A stretch of 64,000 nt of DNA from Apirhabdus apintestini (GCA_033977085.1 CP138906.1:3782001-3846000); one strand, 5' to 3'; positions 43,600 through 53,261 are shown, numbered from the stretch's first letter. Numbers and translations: made by a program. The notes: a model not told the origin generated them from the letters alone.

Positions 43600-45417
43600 T
43601 TAAGCTCCTTGCGACATCACAACCACCGCCAGCGTCGCCAGTTCGATAAACGCCAGGCGCTGAAAAACAGCGGCGGTGCGCTCACACTGCCAGCCAGGCA
43701 GCAACCGTACAGGATTCAGGTAACTCCTGAGACGAAGTAACGGCGCAAAGGCCTGTTTCACCGGCTGAGCAAAACCCTTCGCGGTTATCACCATTGCAGG
43801 CTCGTGCTCATATCCACAGGCCAGGCGCTGCCGCGCCTGCGGTTCGGCAGACGATCGCCCTTGAATACCATCATGATGATGACCGGCAGCAGAGGTGCGG
43901 CGAATAAAAGCAGGGCTATCAGCGGCGGCGAAACGATACTGCCGCCGCCTGCAATCGGCATATAGGGAGCAATTAATGGCAACACCCACGGCGCTCCCAC
44001 GCCGCCCGCCACGCAGCAAAGCGCCGCCAGCGCGACGGTCAGGCTCATCAGGCGGGGCGCCGGGCGCGCGCGTTCGGCCTCCGGCGTGCGTGGCGCGCCC
44101 AAAAAGGTGACGCCATAGACCTTAGCCATACACATCACCGCCAGCGCCCCGGTGAGCGCCAGCCCGACCGCCAGCAGCGGCCCCAGCAGGCGCGCCATCC
44201 ATGCGCTTTGCTGGCTTATTTGGAAAAAGCCTGATAAATCACCCATTCGCTGGCAAAACCATTCAGCGGCGGCAGCGCCGCCATCGCCATCAATCCCGTC
44301 AACATCGCCAGCGAAATAAGCGGCATGACTTTCCCCACTCCGCCTAATTTTTCAATATCCCGGTGTCCGGTGCGCAGCCACACCGCCCCAGCGCCGAGAA
44401 ATAACGTGGTTTTAAACAGTGTGTGATTAATCAGGTGGTACAGGCCGCCCGCCAACCCCAATGCCGCCAGCAGCGGATTGTGCAGCGCAACGCCGCATAT
44501 CCCGGCGCCCAGACCCAGCATAATAATTCCAATATTCTCCAGCGTGTGATACGCCAGCAGGCGTTGGATATTATGTTCCATCAGCGCATAGAGCCCGCCA
44601 ATCAAGGCCGTCAGCATGCCGAACATCAGCAGGACGATGCCCCACCACAGCGGCGGCTCGCCGCCACACAGCGACAGAGAGGCAATGCCGAACAGACCGA
44701 CTTTCATCACTACGCCGGAAAATAGCGCCGCCGCAGGGGCATCCGCCTGGGCGTGCGCCTGCGGTACCCAGCCGTGCAGCGGAATGATACCCGCCAGCAG
44801 GCCGAATCCCGCCGCTCCGAGGCACCATATATCCCCGCCCAGGGCAATATGCTCTGCGCTTAGCCGCATCAGATCCAAAGTGTGGTAGCGATACCACAAA
44901 ATAGAGCCGGTTAGCGTCAATAGCAGCGTTCCCAGACGTCCCAGCGCAAACCACAATTTTCCCGACGCGTGATTGCCGGTCAGGCAAACGCCGCACAGCG
45001 CCATAATCTCTGCCGTCGCCACCGTGACGGCAAAGTTTGCGCTGTCACCGCCCACACGGCAGCGGCTAGCAAAAGATTCACCAGTGGCCCGCTGCGCTTC
45101 ACCTGTGAGCGCCGCAGCCAGGCTATCTGATACATTCCAACCAGTAACGCGCACAGCCCGAAGGCGACAAGCCACACCCCGTTGACGGCGGTCAGTTGAA
45201 CAGCCAGCCGCGGCCACGCCAGCGTATCTCTGAGCGCCGCCTGCGCCGACATTGTTAGCGCCAGCGCGCCAGCGGCGGCGGTAAACGCTCCCGCCGCTGC
45301 GGCACCGGCTCCGGCTAGCGCAGCGCTCAGCGGGCGGTAACGCCAACTTAGTAACGCCAGCAGCGCGCTCAGCAGATAACCCGTCGATGCCAGATTTAGA
45401 TAAGAGACAGCATTCAT
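43600..45417 (-). CDS. hycC: Formate hydrogenlyase membrane subunit HycC (several frameshifts)
   Basis: HycC is the large NuoL/NuoN-like proton-pumping-type subunit. The joined frames give about 606 residues and many helices, with the antiporter core PLHGWVPQAHAQADAPAAAL, MEHNIQRLLAYHTLENIGII (the conserved Lys/His helices) and NHTLFKTTLFLGAGAV. Breaks are at about 45040, 44225 and 43800. The start overlaps the hycB stop. Confidence 0.93.
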
Positions 45418-46021
45418 TGCGCTTCCTCACGATGCGACTGCAATAGCGAAATTTCATCGGGCTCCCGGTGCGCGGTCAGCTCGCGCTTGCGCCTACTGGC
45501 GCGCGCGATATCACGGTTTTCAACCGTGCGCAGCGCTCCGGTCGGGCAGGTTCGCACACAGGCGGGGCCGGATTTATCAAAGTGGCACAAATCGCATTTC
45601 ACGGCGATCGCACGCACGCCGGGCGTCCAGTCCAGAAAGCCGCTGATGCGCGCCGGCGCGGGCGGTGCAGCGGGCGCCATATCGCTATGGCAATGGGCGG
45701 GGATCCCCTGTCCGTGGCTGCCAGCAAAATCAATAGCGCCAAATGGGCAGGCGATACCGCATAGTTTGCAGCTCACGCACAGGCTTTCGTTTAACTGGAT
45801 AGCTCCGTCCCGCCGGTTAATGGCGTTAACCGGGCAGACCTGGGCGCAGGGCGCGTCTTCGCACTGGCGGCATAATAAGGGGGCAGATTCTTTTATCGTG
45901 CGCATAATCTTTAGCCGCGGCTGACTTTGCAGCCCCGCTGGCGGTGCGCGTCAGTACAGGCCGCCTCGCAGGTGCGGCAGCCGATACACAGCGTAGAATC
46001 AGCAATTACAAAACGGTTCAC
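45414..46021 (-). CDS. hycB: Formate hydrogenlyase electron-transfer subunit HycB (one frameshift)
   Basis: HycB is the ferredoxin-like partner that links FdhF to hydrogenase-3. Four [4Fe-4S] clusters are visible: CIGCRTCEAAC in the first frame, then CRQCEDAPCAQVCP, CVSCKLCGIACP and CDLCHFDKSGPACVRTCP. The break near 45935 is a G run one base short. I choose the GTG at 46021 (NRFVIADSTLCIG follows), which gives the E. coli length of about 203. Confidence 0.94.
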
Positions 46022-46040
46022 CGGGTTTCCTCAGGTGATA

Positions 46041-46081
46041 GTCATTTTTGACGAAAATGTGTCGCATCGTCATTTTCGACG
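46041..46081. promoter_or_regulatory. Candidate FhlA sites between hycA and hycB
   Basis: Two dyads lie in the spacer before hycB: GTCATTTTTGACG (46041-46053) and CGTCATTTTCGACG (46068-46081). Both match the motif found at fdhF, hydN and hyp. E. coli FhlA is also reported, as I recall, to bind between hycA and hycB. Confidence 0.55.
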
Positions 46082-46108
46082 CGCTTCGACACGTGTTTCA
46101 GGCAATGT

Positions 46109-46552
46109 TTATGCGCCTGGCGGCGAGGTCTGCCGGCGCAGGCGCGTCATAACGCTGAGCCGCCTGCTAGAGCCAGGCGTAAACGCCATTAGGGCACTCA
46201 AAGAAATGGGTTTGCACCGATGCCCGGCCATTCAAAGCAATGCGCCCATCTGGCACAGTCGGTTATTTCCCGGCGCGATGTGCCCCCGTTCATCGCGGGC
46301 CTCAAGCGCGTACGCGTAGTAGTGGAATGCGTGTCCGTTAAACGCTGGCTTCGGCATGACGCTGACAATGAAGCGCCTGAGAAGCCAAAAGCTCAGCCCT
46401 TCGCGGGTGCTGCGCACTATGAGATAAATATCGGCTCGCAAATGCGCAGCCGCCCGCATCAGCGTATTACTGTAGCGGCGCCAAAGATTGTGCGGCGTGC
46501 GCTGCCGGTCTGCGATGCACGCAGCCTGAGCGCTTAGTTTAGAAAGTGTCAT
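46109..46552 (-). CDS. hycA: Probable formate hydrogenlyase regulatory protein HycA (interrupted)
   Basis: HycA antagonises FhlA. The first 106 codons show weak but collinear similarity to E. coli HycA: LSAQAACIADRQRTPHNLW, YSNTLMRAA, GHAFHYYAYALEARDE. An in-frame TGA occurs at 46232-46234; reading on in the same frame reaches TAA at 46109, giving 147 codons against 153 in E. coli. The part after the TGA has no clear similarity, so either two compensating errors or real decay is possible. Position at the head of hyc supports the call. Confidence 0.6.
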
Positions 46553-46584
46553 GAAGTGTACTCACTAAAAAAGTTATCTCCGTA

Positions 46585-46601
46585 AAGCACTTTCCATGCC
46601 A
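46585..46601 (-). promoter_or_regulatory. Sigma54 promoter of the hyc operon
   Basis: The minus strand reads TGGCATGGAAAGTGCTT, with GG and GC separated by 10 bases. It lies about 35 bp before the hycA ATG. Confidence 0.7.
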
Positions 46602-46674
46602 ATTTTTATGTTTATGATTTTTAATGATTTAACCAGGGAACTAGTAGATACTCCCGGTTATCGGCCCATCATTT

Positions 46675-46687
46675 CGTCATCTTTGAC
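46675..46687 (+). promoter_or_regulatory. Candidate FhlA upstream activating site shared by hyc and hyp
   Basis: CGTCATCTTTGAC lies 62 bp before the -24 box of the hypA promoter and 73 bp from the hyc promoter on the other strand. It fits the motif at fdhF and hydN, and one site could serve both divergent operons. Confidence 0.6.
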
Positions 46688-46749
46688 TATCTGAATCGCC
46701 GCGCAGCGTCGCTGATGCCTGTTCCGAGGCCTTGTTTCAGATTCAGTAG

Positions 46750-46765
46750 TGGCACTTAACTTGCA
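46750..46765 (+). promoter_or_regulatory. Sigma54 promoter of hypABCDE-fhlA
   Basis: TGGCACTTAACTTGCA is an almost perfect sigma54 consensus (GG-N10-GC), about 38 bp upstream of the hypA ATG. Confidence 0.85.
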
Positions 46766-46802
46766 TACCTCCGATGAGTTTTAAAGAAACGCACGGTGAC
46801 TT

Positions 46803-47153
46803 ATGCACGAAATTACGCTGTGTCAGCAGGCGCTGACGCTGATTGAGGAGCAGGCGCGCCTGCATCATGCTCGTAAAGTGACCCACGTGTGGCTGCGCGT
46901 CGGCGCATTTTCCTGCGTAGAAAGCAGCGCGCTGCAATTCTGTTTCGGGCTGGTTTGCCGCGACACTATCGCCGAAGACTGTGAGCTGCACCTTGAAGAG
47001 CAGCAGGCCGAATGCTGGTGCCGGACGTGCTGCGACTACGTGCGTCTGTTAACGCATCGCGTCCGGCGCTGCCCCCAGTGCGGCAGCGCCGACCTGCACA
47101 TTGTGGCCGACGACGGGCTGCATATCACACGTCTGGAAATTGAACAGGAGTAA
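46803..47153 (+). CDS. hypA: Hydrogenase nickel-insertion protein HypA
   Basis: HypA binds nickel through its N-terminal Met-His and delivers it to HycE with HypB. The intact 116-residue frame starts MHEITLCQQAL, has the zinc site (CWCRTC, CPQCGSADL) and ends TRLEIEQE. It is first in the hyp operon behind a sigma54 promoter. Confidence 0.95.
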   Translation: MHEITLCQQALTLIEEQARLHHARKVTHVWLRVGAFSCVESSALQFCFGLVCRDTIAEDCELHLEEQQAECWCRTCCDYVRLLTHRVRRCPQCGSADLHIVADDGLHITRLEIEQE

Positions 47154-47156
47154 ATC

Positions 47157-48029
47157 ATGTGTACCACCTGCGGCTGCGCGCAAGGCAATCACGCTATTGA
47201 AGGCGATGAAGATAGCTTCCACTCGCCGTTTCGCAGGGCGCCTTTTTCCGCCGCCCCGCGCGCGCCATTCACTGTTCATTCTTTTAGTACGGAACATCCG
47301 GCGCGCTGGCAACCTGCGGCGCACAGTCTCGATTATGGCCGCGGCGCGGCGGGTTCACACGCACCGGGCCTGAGCCAGCGTAAAATGGTGGAAATCGAAA
47401 TGAACGTGCTGGACAAAAACAACCGCATCGCCCGACACAACCGCACGCGATTCGCCGCCCGCAACCAACTGGCGCTCAATTTGGTGTCCAGCCCGGGGTC
47501 AGGGAAAACCACGCTGCTGGCCGCCACGCTGATGCGCCTTAAACAGCGCGTCCCGTGCGCCGTTATTGAAGGCGATCAGCAAACAATAAACGACGCGCAG
47601 CGTATCCGCGCCACGGGTACCCCCGCTATTCAGGTTAATACCGGCAAAGGCTGCCATCTTGATGCGCAGATGATAGAAGACGCGATGCAGCGCCTGCCTC
47701 TTGCCGCAAACGGCATTCTGTTCATTGAAAATGTTGGCAATCTGGTATGTCCGGCGGGTTTTGATTTAGGCGAGCGCCATAAAGTTGCCGTGCTGTCCGT
47801 AACGGAAGGCGAAGATAAACCGCTGAAATATCCGCATATGTTTGCCGCTGCTTCTCTGATGCTGTTAAATAAAATCGACCTGCTCCCCTATATCAATTTC
47901 GATGTAGACCAGTGCCTGGCTTATGCCCGACAGGTCAATCCAGAAATAGAGATTTTGCACGTTTCTGCCACCGGCGGCGCGGGCATGGATGACTGGCTAA
48001 CCTGGCTGGAGGCACAGCGATGTGCATAG
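47157..48029 (+). CDS. hypB: Hydrogenase nickel-insertion GTPase HypB
   Basis: HypB is the GTPase that drives nickel insertion. The intact 290-residue frame begins MCTTCGCAQGN, the high-affinity nickel CxxCGC motif; no long histidine stretch follows. The G domain shows NLVSSPGSGKTTLLAATL, IEGDQQTINDAQRI, FIENVGNLVCPAGFDLGE and LLNKIDLLPY. Its stop overlaps the hypC start. Confidence 0.96.
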   Translation: MCTTCGCAQGNHAIEGDEDSFHSPFRRAPFSAAPRAPFTVHSFSTEHPARWQPAAHSLDYGRGAAGSHAPGLSQRKMVEIEMNVLDKNNRIARHNRTRFAARNQLALNLVSSPGSGKTTLLAATLMRLKQRVPCAVIEGDQQTINDAQRIRATGTPAIQVNTGKGCHLDAQMIEDAMQRLPLAANGILFIENVGNLVCPAGFDLGERHKVAVLSVTEGEDKPLKYPHMFAAASLMLLNKIDLLPYINFDVDQCLAYARQVNPEIEILHVSATGGAGMDDWLTWLEAQRCA

Positions 48030-48310
48030 GCATACCCGGCAGGATTTGCCACATCGCCGGAGACATGCAGGCCGGGGTCGATGTCTGCGGCGTGGTACGC
48101 GCAGTCGACCTGACGCTGGTCGGCACCCATGATGAACGCGGCGTCAGCCGGATGGGCCAATGGGTACTGGTGCACGTCGGTTTTGCAATGAGCGTTATTG
48201 ACGAGGCAGAGGCGCTGGATACGCTGGCTGCGCTGCAGCATATGTATGAGCTAGAGCCAGATGTCGGCCCGCTGCTGTTTGGCGAAGAGGTTCCCGATGC
48301 GCTTCGTTGA
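48020..48310 (+). CDS. hypC: Hydrogenase maturation chaperone HypC
   Basis: HypC carries the Fe(CN)2CO unit with HypD and docks on HycE. It begins MCIGIPGRICHI, with the essential Cys2, and has the MGQWVLVHVGFAMSVID core. At 96 residues it is slightly longer than E. coli HypC (90). It overlaps both hypB and hypD. Confidence 0.95.
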   Translation: MCIGIPGRICHIAGDMQAGVDVCGVVRAVDLTLVGTHDERGVSRMGQWVLVHVGFAMSVIDEAEALDTLAALQHMYELEPDVGPLLFGEEVPDALR

Positions 48311-49412
48311 TGAATACCGTAACCCGCAGCAGGTAATGCCGCTTATCGAGGCGCTCTCCGCGCGCGCGCGCGCCCTGCCCTATAACTGCCAGCGACCGCT
48401 GCGTATTATGGAGGTCTGCGGCGGGCATACGCATGCCATTTTTAAGTTTGGTCTGGACCGCCTGCTTCCGGAAAATATTGAATTTATTCACGGTCCCGGA
48501 TGCCCGGTATGCGTGCTGCCGATGGGACGCATAGACGCCTGTATCGATATCGCCTCCCGACCGGAAGTGATTTTTTGCACCTTCGGCGATGCAATGCGTG
48601 TGCCGGGCCGCAGCGGATCGCTGCTGAGCGCCCGGGCGCGCGGCGCGGATATTCGTATCCTGTATTCTCCGGCTGACGCTCTGGCTATTGCCCGCCAGAA
48701 TCCGAACAGAGAAATCGTTTTGTTTGGACTGGGATTTGAAACCACGATGCCCGCAACCGCTGTCACGCTCCAGCGCGCCTGGCGCGAAAGGCTCACAAAT
48801 TTTACCCTATTTTGCCAGCACATTACCCTGCCGCCCGTGCTGCAGCGCTTATTAACGCTGCCGGATCACGGTATTGACGCTTTCCTGGCGCCGGGCCACG
48901 TCAGCATGATAACTGGCACGCACGCCTACGATTTTATCGCCGGACAGTATCGACGCCCGGTGGCAATCGCCGGTTTTGAGCCTCTCGATCTACTGCAAAG
49001 CGTGCTGATGCTGGTTTCGCAAAAAATAACCGGAGCCTGCCGGGTGGAAAACCAATACCGGCGCATCGTTCCCGAGGCTGGCAACATTGCCGCACGGCGC
49101 GCCATGGATGAAGTATTCGAAGTCAGAGGCGGCGCAGAATGGCGCGGGCTGGGCACTATCGATAATTCGAATGTTCAGCTACGCGGAGCTTATCGTCAGT
49201 TCGACGCAGAACAGCGCTTTCACCCTAATGTTCCCGATACCGAGGATAACCCGGCATCGCGCTGCGGCGATGTCCTTACCGGACGCTGTAAACCGACGCA
49301 TTGCCCGCTATTTGGTACACGCTGTACGCCGCATAACGCATTCGGCGCACTGATGGTATCGTCAGAAGGCGCCTGCAGCGCCTGGTATCAGTATCGAGCT
49401 CCAGGAGAGTGA
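48297..49412 (+). CDS. hypD: Hydrogenase maturation Fe-S protein HypD
   Basis: HypD is the scaffold on which the iron ligands are assembled. I start at MRFVDEYRNPQQVMPLI, within the hypC 3' end, giving 371 residues. It shows MEVCGGHTHAIFKFGLD, HGPGCPVCVLPMGRID, CTFGDAMRVPG, and the C-terminal cluster cysteines (RCGDVLTGRCKPTHCPLFGTRCTP region). The frame is intact. Confidence 0.95.
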   Translation: MRFVDEYRNPQQVMPLIEALSARARALPYNCQRPLRIMEVCGGHTHAIFKFGLDRLLPENIEFIHGPGCPVCVLPMGRIDACIDIASRPEVIFCTFGDAMRVPGRSGSLLSARARGADIRILYSPADALAIARQNPNREIVLFGLGFETTMPATAVTLQRAWRERLTNFTLFCQHITLPPVLQRLLTLPDHGIDAFLAPGHVSMITGTHAYDFIAGQYRRPVAIAGFEPLDLLQSVLMLVSQKITGACRVENQYRRIVPEAGNIAARRAMDEVFEVRGGAEWRGLGTIDNSNVQLRGAYRQFDAEQRFHPNVPDTEDNPASRCGDVLTGRCKPTHCPLFGTRCTPHNAFGALMVSSEGACSAWYQYRAPGE

Positions 49413-49415
49413 AGT

Positions 49416-50424
49416 ATGAAACAGATTACGCTTGCCCACGGCAGCGGCGGCCGAGCAATGCAGCAGTTAATCGATGCGTTATTTATAAGCGCCTTCGCTA
49501 ACCCTTTTCTCAGCGAACAGGAAGATCAGGCGCGAATTCCGCTGCAGACGCTTACCGGGGCGGGCGACCGTCTGGCATTTTCTACTGACAGTTACGTCAT
49601 CGATCCTTTATTTTTCCCCGGTGGCGATATTGGGAAACTGGCGGTATGCGGCACCGCGAACGATATTGCCGTTAGCGGCGCGCTCCCCGCTGGCTATCCT
49701 GCGGTTTTATTTTGGAAGAAGGGCTGGAAATAGAAACTCTTGAACGCATCGTGACGAGCATGGCCGCCGAGGCAAAAGCAGCGGGCATCGCTATCGTTAC
49801 CGGAGATACAAAAGTAGTGCCGCACGGCGCGGCAGATAAGCTATTTATTAATACTTCCGGGCTGGGCAGCATTCCGACTGGGCTAAACTGGGGCGCCCGG
49901 CATATCCAGCCCGGAGATATGCTGTTAGTCAGCGGCACGCTGGGCGATCATGGCGCCACTATTCTGAACCTGCGTGAACAACTTGGGCTGGACGGCGACC
50001 TGCAAAGCGACTGCGCAATATTAACCCCGCTGATACAAACCCTGGTCGCTTTGCCGGGTGTACGGGCACTGCGCGATGCAACGCGCGGCGGCGTCAACGC
50101 CGTAATACACGAATTCGCCGCCGTCTGCGGGCACGGCATTGAGTTACAGGAAACGGCGCTGCCGGTGAAACCGGCAATCAGAGGCGCCTGCGAACTTCTT
50201 GGGCTGGACCCCTCAATTTCGCCAATGAAGGAAAACTGGTTATCGCAGTACAAAGAAATGCCGCAGAGCGGGCGCTTGAAGCGCTGCGCAGCCATCCCCT
50301 TGGCCGCAATGCTGCCATTATCGGAGAGGTAACTTCACAGCGCGGCATCAGGCTTAGCGGGCTTTATGGCGTTAAACGCTCGCTGGATTTACCCCACGCA
50401 GAGCCTTTGCCGCGTATTTGCTGA
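49416..50424 (+). CDS. hypE: Carbamoyl-dehydratase HypE (frameshifted)
   Basis: HypE converts the carbamoyl group received on its C-terminal Cys to cyanide. The frames give ITLAHGSGGRAMQQLI, FSTDSYVIDPLFFPGGDIG, CGTANDIAVSGA, IVTGDTKVVPHGAADKLFIN and LREQLGLDG. Restoring one C each at about 49685 and 50213 leads to the normal end LPHAEPLPRIC, with the terminal Cys acceptor present. Length is about 336 residues. Confidence 0.93.
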
Positions 50425-50465
50425 GACCGCCATTTTATTACGTTTCACTTTTCTGGATATGAAGC

Positions 50466-52559
50466 ATGTCGTATACCCCCACCAGCGATTTGGGTGAACA
50501 AGGTTTGTTTGAAATTACGCGAACGTTGCTACAGCAGCCCGATCTGTGTGCCTTAGCGCAGACGCTGCAAGCGCATCTCCAGCAGTTAGGGCTTGCCGAT
50601 CGCGTCTCAATTTTGCTATGGCGAGCCGGGCAGCACAGCGTAGGTTTGTTTAGCGCCGATGAACAGGGTCATGACATACGCGTTGAAGATGAAATGCTCT
50701 TACCGCACGGCCCACTCCGCCGCACTCTGTCGCGCCCGGATATTCTGTACTGCCGCGCCAGTGAATTCCAGGAGACCTGGCCGCGACTGGCGGCATCACC
50801 GCTTTACCCCGGTTTTCACCACTATTGTTTGATGCCGCTGGCGGCGGAAGGTCGCATTTTCGGCGGCTGTGAGCCGCTGCGTATGACCGATACGCCGTGG
50901 ACAGAAAAGGCGTTTTCCCGCCTGCAAACGCTCACTCAGATAATTGGCCTGGCGGTGGAGCAAATCCAGATGCGGCTCGATAATAGCGACAATTACGCGC
51001 TACTGTGCCGCGAGCGCAACGATTTCCGTTTACTGGTCGCCATTACCAACGCGGTGCTCTCGAAACTCGATCTCGACGAACTGGTTACAGAGGTTTCCCG
51101 CGAGATCCAGCGCAATTTCGGGATTGATTCCATTAGTATGGCGCTGCGCAGCAACCGCCGCGGAAAATTGCTCATTTACTCTACGCATTATGTAGATAAA
51201 GACGCGCCGCTGCACGACAGAAGCGAAGTCGATGAAAAAGACACGCTGTCGGAAAAAGTGATGCGTAGCAAAGAGATGCTATTGCTTAATTTAAACTGCC
51301 GCGACGACCATGCACCGTATGAGCGCATGCTATTTGATATGTGGGGCGAACAGGATCAGACCCTGTGTTTATTTCCGCTAATTTACAGCGATCGCGTACT
51401 CGGCGTGCTTAAACTCGCGCAGTGTAAAGCACAGGCGTTTACCTCCGCCAATCTGAAATTACTGCGCCAGATTGCTGAACGCGTGGCGATTGCCGTGGAT
51501 AACGCGCTGGCGTATCGGGAAATCAGCCGCCTTAAAGAGCGGTTAATTGATGAAAACCTGGCGCTAACCGAGCAAATTAATAACATCGACGCCGATTTCG
51601 GCGAAATCATCGGCCGCAGCGAGGCCATGATGGCCGTTATGAAGCAGGTTGAGATGGTGGCGCAAAGCGATAGCACCGTGCTGATTCTGGGTGAAACCGG
51701 AACCGGAAAAGAGCTTATTGCCCGGGCGATTCATAACCTGAGCGATCGCAGCGGCCGGCGCATGGTGAAACTGAACTGCGCGGCAATGCCGACGGGGCTG
51801 CTTGAGAGTGATTTATTCGGCCATGAGCGCGGTGCGTTTACCGGCGCCAGCGCTCAGCGTATAGGTCGCTTTGAACTGGCCGATAAAAGTACGCTATTTT
51901 TGGATGAAGTGGGAGATATGCCTCCGGAGCTTCAGCCGAAGCTGCTACGCGTGTTACAGGAACAGGAGTTTGAACGACTTGGCAGCAATCGTCTTATCCA
52001 GACCGATGTGCGCCTAATTGCCGCAACTAATCGAGACCTGAAGCAGATGGTCGCAAGTCGGGAATTCCGTAGCGATTTATACTATCGACTTAACGTATTC
52101 CCAATTTATATCCCACCGCTGCGGGAACGTCCGGAAGATATCCCGCTACTCGCGAAGGCATTCACATCTAAGATTGCCCATCGGCTAGGCCGCAACATCG
52201 ACAGTATCCCCGCCGGTACGCTGCGAAAGCTTAGTAGTATGGAGTGGCCTGGCAATGTGCGGGAACTGGAAAATGTGATTGAACGCGCGGTATTGCTAAC
52301 GCGGGGAAATGTGCTGCAACTTACGCTGCCGGATATCGATAATCTTCACGATGGGCTCACCGCGCTGCCCCAGCCATCGCATGCCTGCGAAGCCCGGGGT
52401 GATGAAGACGAATCTCAGCGTATTATCCGCGTGCTTAAAGAGGCCAACGGCGTGATTGCCGGGCCGCGCGGCGCGGCGATGCGGTTAGGCATGAAGCGCA
52501 CCACCCTGCTTTCCCGCATGAAGCGGCTGGGTATAGATAAAAATGCAATTTTACCGTAA
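50466..52559 (+). CDS. fhlA: Formate hydrogenlyase transcriptional activator FhlA
   Basis: FhlA activates sigma54 promoters of fdhF, hyc, hyp and hydN when formate is present. The intact 697-residue frame (E. coli 692) has N-terminal GAF-type sensing domains (about residues 1-350). The AAA+ domain shows Walker A ILGETGTGKELIARAIH, the sigma54-contact loop ERGAFTGASAQ, LFLDEVGDMPPELQ, and the arginine-rich end RPEDIPLLAKAF. A C-terminal Fis-type helix-turn-helix follows (GPRGAAMRLGMKRTTLLSRM). It follows hypE after 41 bp. Confidence 0.96.
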   Translation: MSYTPTSDLGEQGLFEITRTLLQQPDLCALAQTLQAHLQQLGLADRVSILLWRAGQHSVGLFSADEQGHDIRVEDEMLLPHGPLRRTLSRPDILYCRASEFQETWPRLAASPLYPGFHHYCLMPLAAEGRIFGGCEPLRMTDTPWTEKAFSRLQTLTQIIGLAVEQIQMRLDNSDNYALLCRERNDFRLLVAITNAVLSKLDLDELVTEVSREIQRNFGIDSISMALRSNRRGKLLIYSTHYVDKDAPLHDRSEVDEKDTLSEKVMRSKEMLLLNLNCRDDHAPYERMLFDMWGEQDQTLCLFPLIYSDRVLGVLKLAQCKAQAFTSANLKLLRQIAERVAIAVDNALAYREISRLKERLIDENLALTEQINNIDADFGEIIGRSEAMMAVMKQVEMVAQSDSTVLILGETGTGKELIARAIHNLSDRSGRRMVKLNCAAMPTGLLESDLFGHERGAFTGASAQRIGRFELADKSTLFLDEVGDMPPELQPKLLRVLQEQEFERLGSNRLIQTDVRLIAATNRDLKQMVASREFRSDLYYRLNVFPIYIPPLRERPEDIPLLAKAFTSKIAHRLGRNIDSIPAGTLRKLSSMEWPGNVRELENVIERAVLLTRGNVLQLTLPDIDNLHDGLTALPQPSHACEARGDEDESQRIIRVLKEANGVIAGPRGAAMRLGMKRTTLLSRMKRLGIDKNAILP

Positions 52560-53014
52560 GCAGAGCCGCGCCGATCGCGCTGCCGGTGGTTGTAAAACAT
52601 AATCCGGCGCGGATAAAAAGGCAAATTGCGCTTTGCATTCATGACAAAAGTAGAGTCTGCTCCCAAGTTCCATAACATCGCGATGACTTAGTAAAAGGCG
52701 GCGATTAAACTAACGGTATTTCGGGCTGTTTTAGCTTTGGTATGAGCGTAGGGTATAGCGGCGCGGCGGTGGAAGTAACGTTACAACGGTGCCGCCTTTT
52801 ATCCTCCCCGGCGATAAAGCAGCGCTATTTGCTGCTTTACTGGCAGAGAGAAGGGCAACGCCACTGGTCGCGTTGCCCTATGCCGATTTTCATGACCCAT
52901 CCGCTCAGCCGCTCCGGCATCTCTCCATCAGATCATTAACATGCCTGGTGCTGCCGCTAGTTAACAGTTCTCAACCGTAAAGATAATGCAGATGACGAAT
53001 TTGCGAGCAAAGCG
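52560..53014. other. fhlA-mtfA spacer with two hairpins
   Basis: No gene is recognised in these 455 bp. Two perfect stem-loops stand close together: AAAGCAGC/GCTGCTTT (about 52815-52838) and AGGGCAACGC/GCGTTGCCCT (52852-52879). Neither has a T tract. A short frame (52789-52980) covers them but matches no family I know. In E. coli fhlA is followed by ygbA and mutS, not mtfA, so this spacer holds a junction between loci. Confidence 0.5.
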
Positions 53015-53261
53015 ATGATTAAATGGCCGTGGAAAACACCATTACCGACGGTTGATACGCCTTATCCCTGGGGTGAGGCGCTGGCGATTCCGCTGCTGGG
53101 CGCGCTCTCCACCGATGAGCGTGAGCGGCTGGTAGCGCTGAGCGCGGTTTTCTTAACCCAAAAAAGGCTGGTTCCGCTGCACGGCTGTACGTTAACGCCG
53201 CTTCAGGAGGCGCGTATCGCCCTGCTCTTTTGCCTCCCGGTTTTATCTCCAGGGCTCGACT
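53015..53261 (+). pseudogene. mtfA: Mlc titration factor MtfA, truncated by IS after about 82 codons
   Basis: MtfA binds and inactivates the glucose repressor Mlc and has peptidase activity. The remaining N-terminus reads MIKWPWKTPLPTVDTPYPWG, FLTQKRLVPLHG, ARIALLFCLPVLSPGLDL, matching E. coli MtfA. The zinc-binding HExxH region and C-terminus are absent from this window because the IS begins at 53262. In E. coli mtfA lies about 30 kb from dgcQ. Confidence 0.88.
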
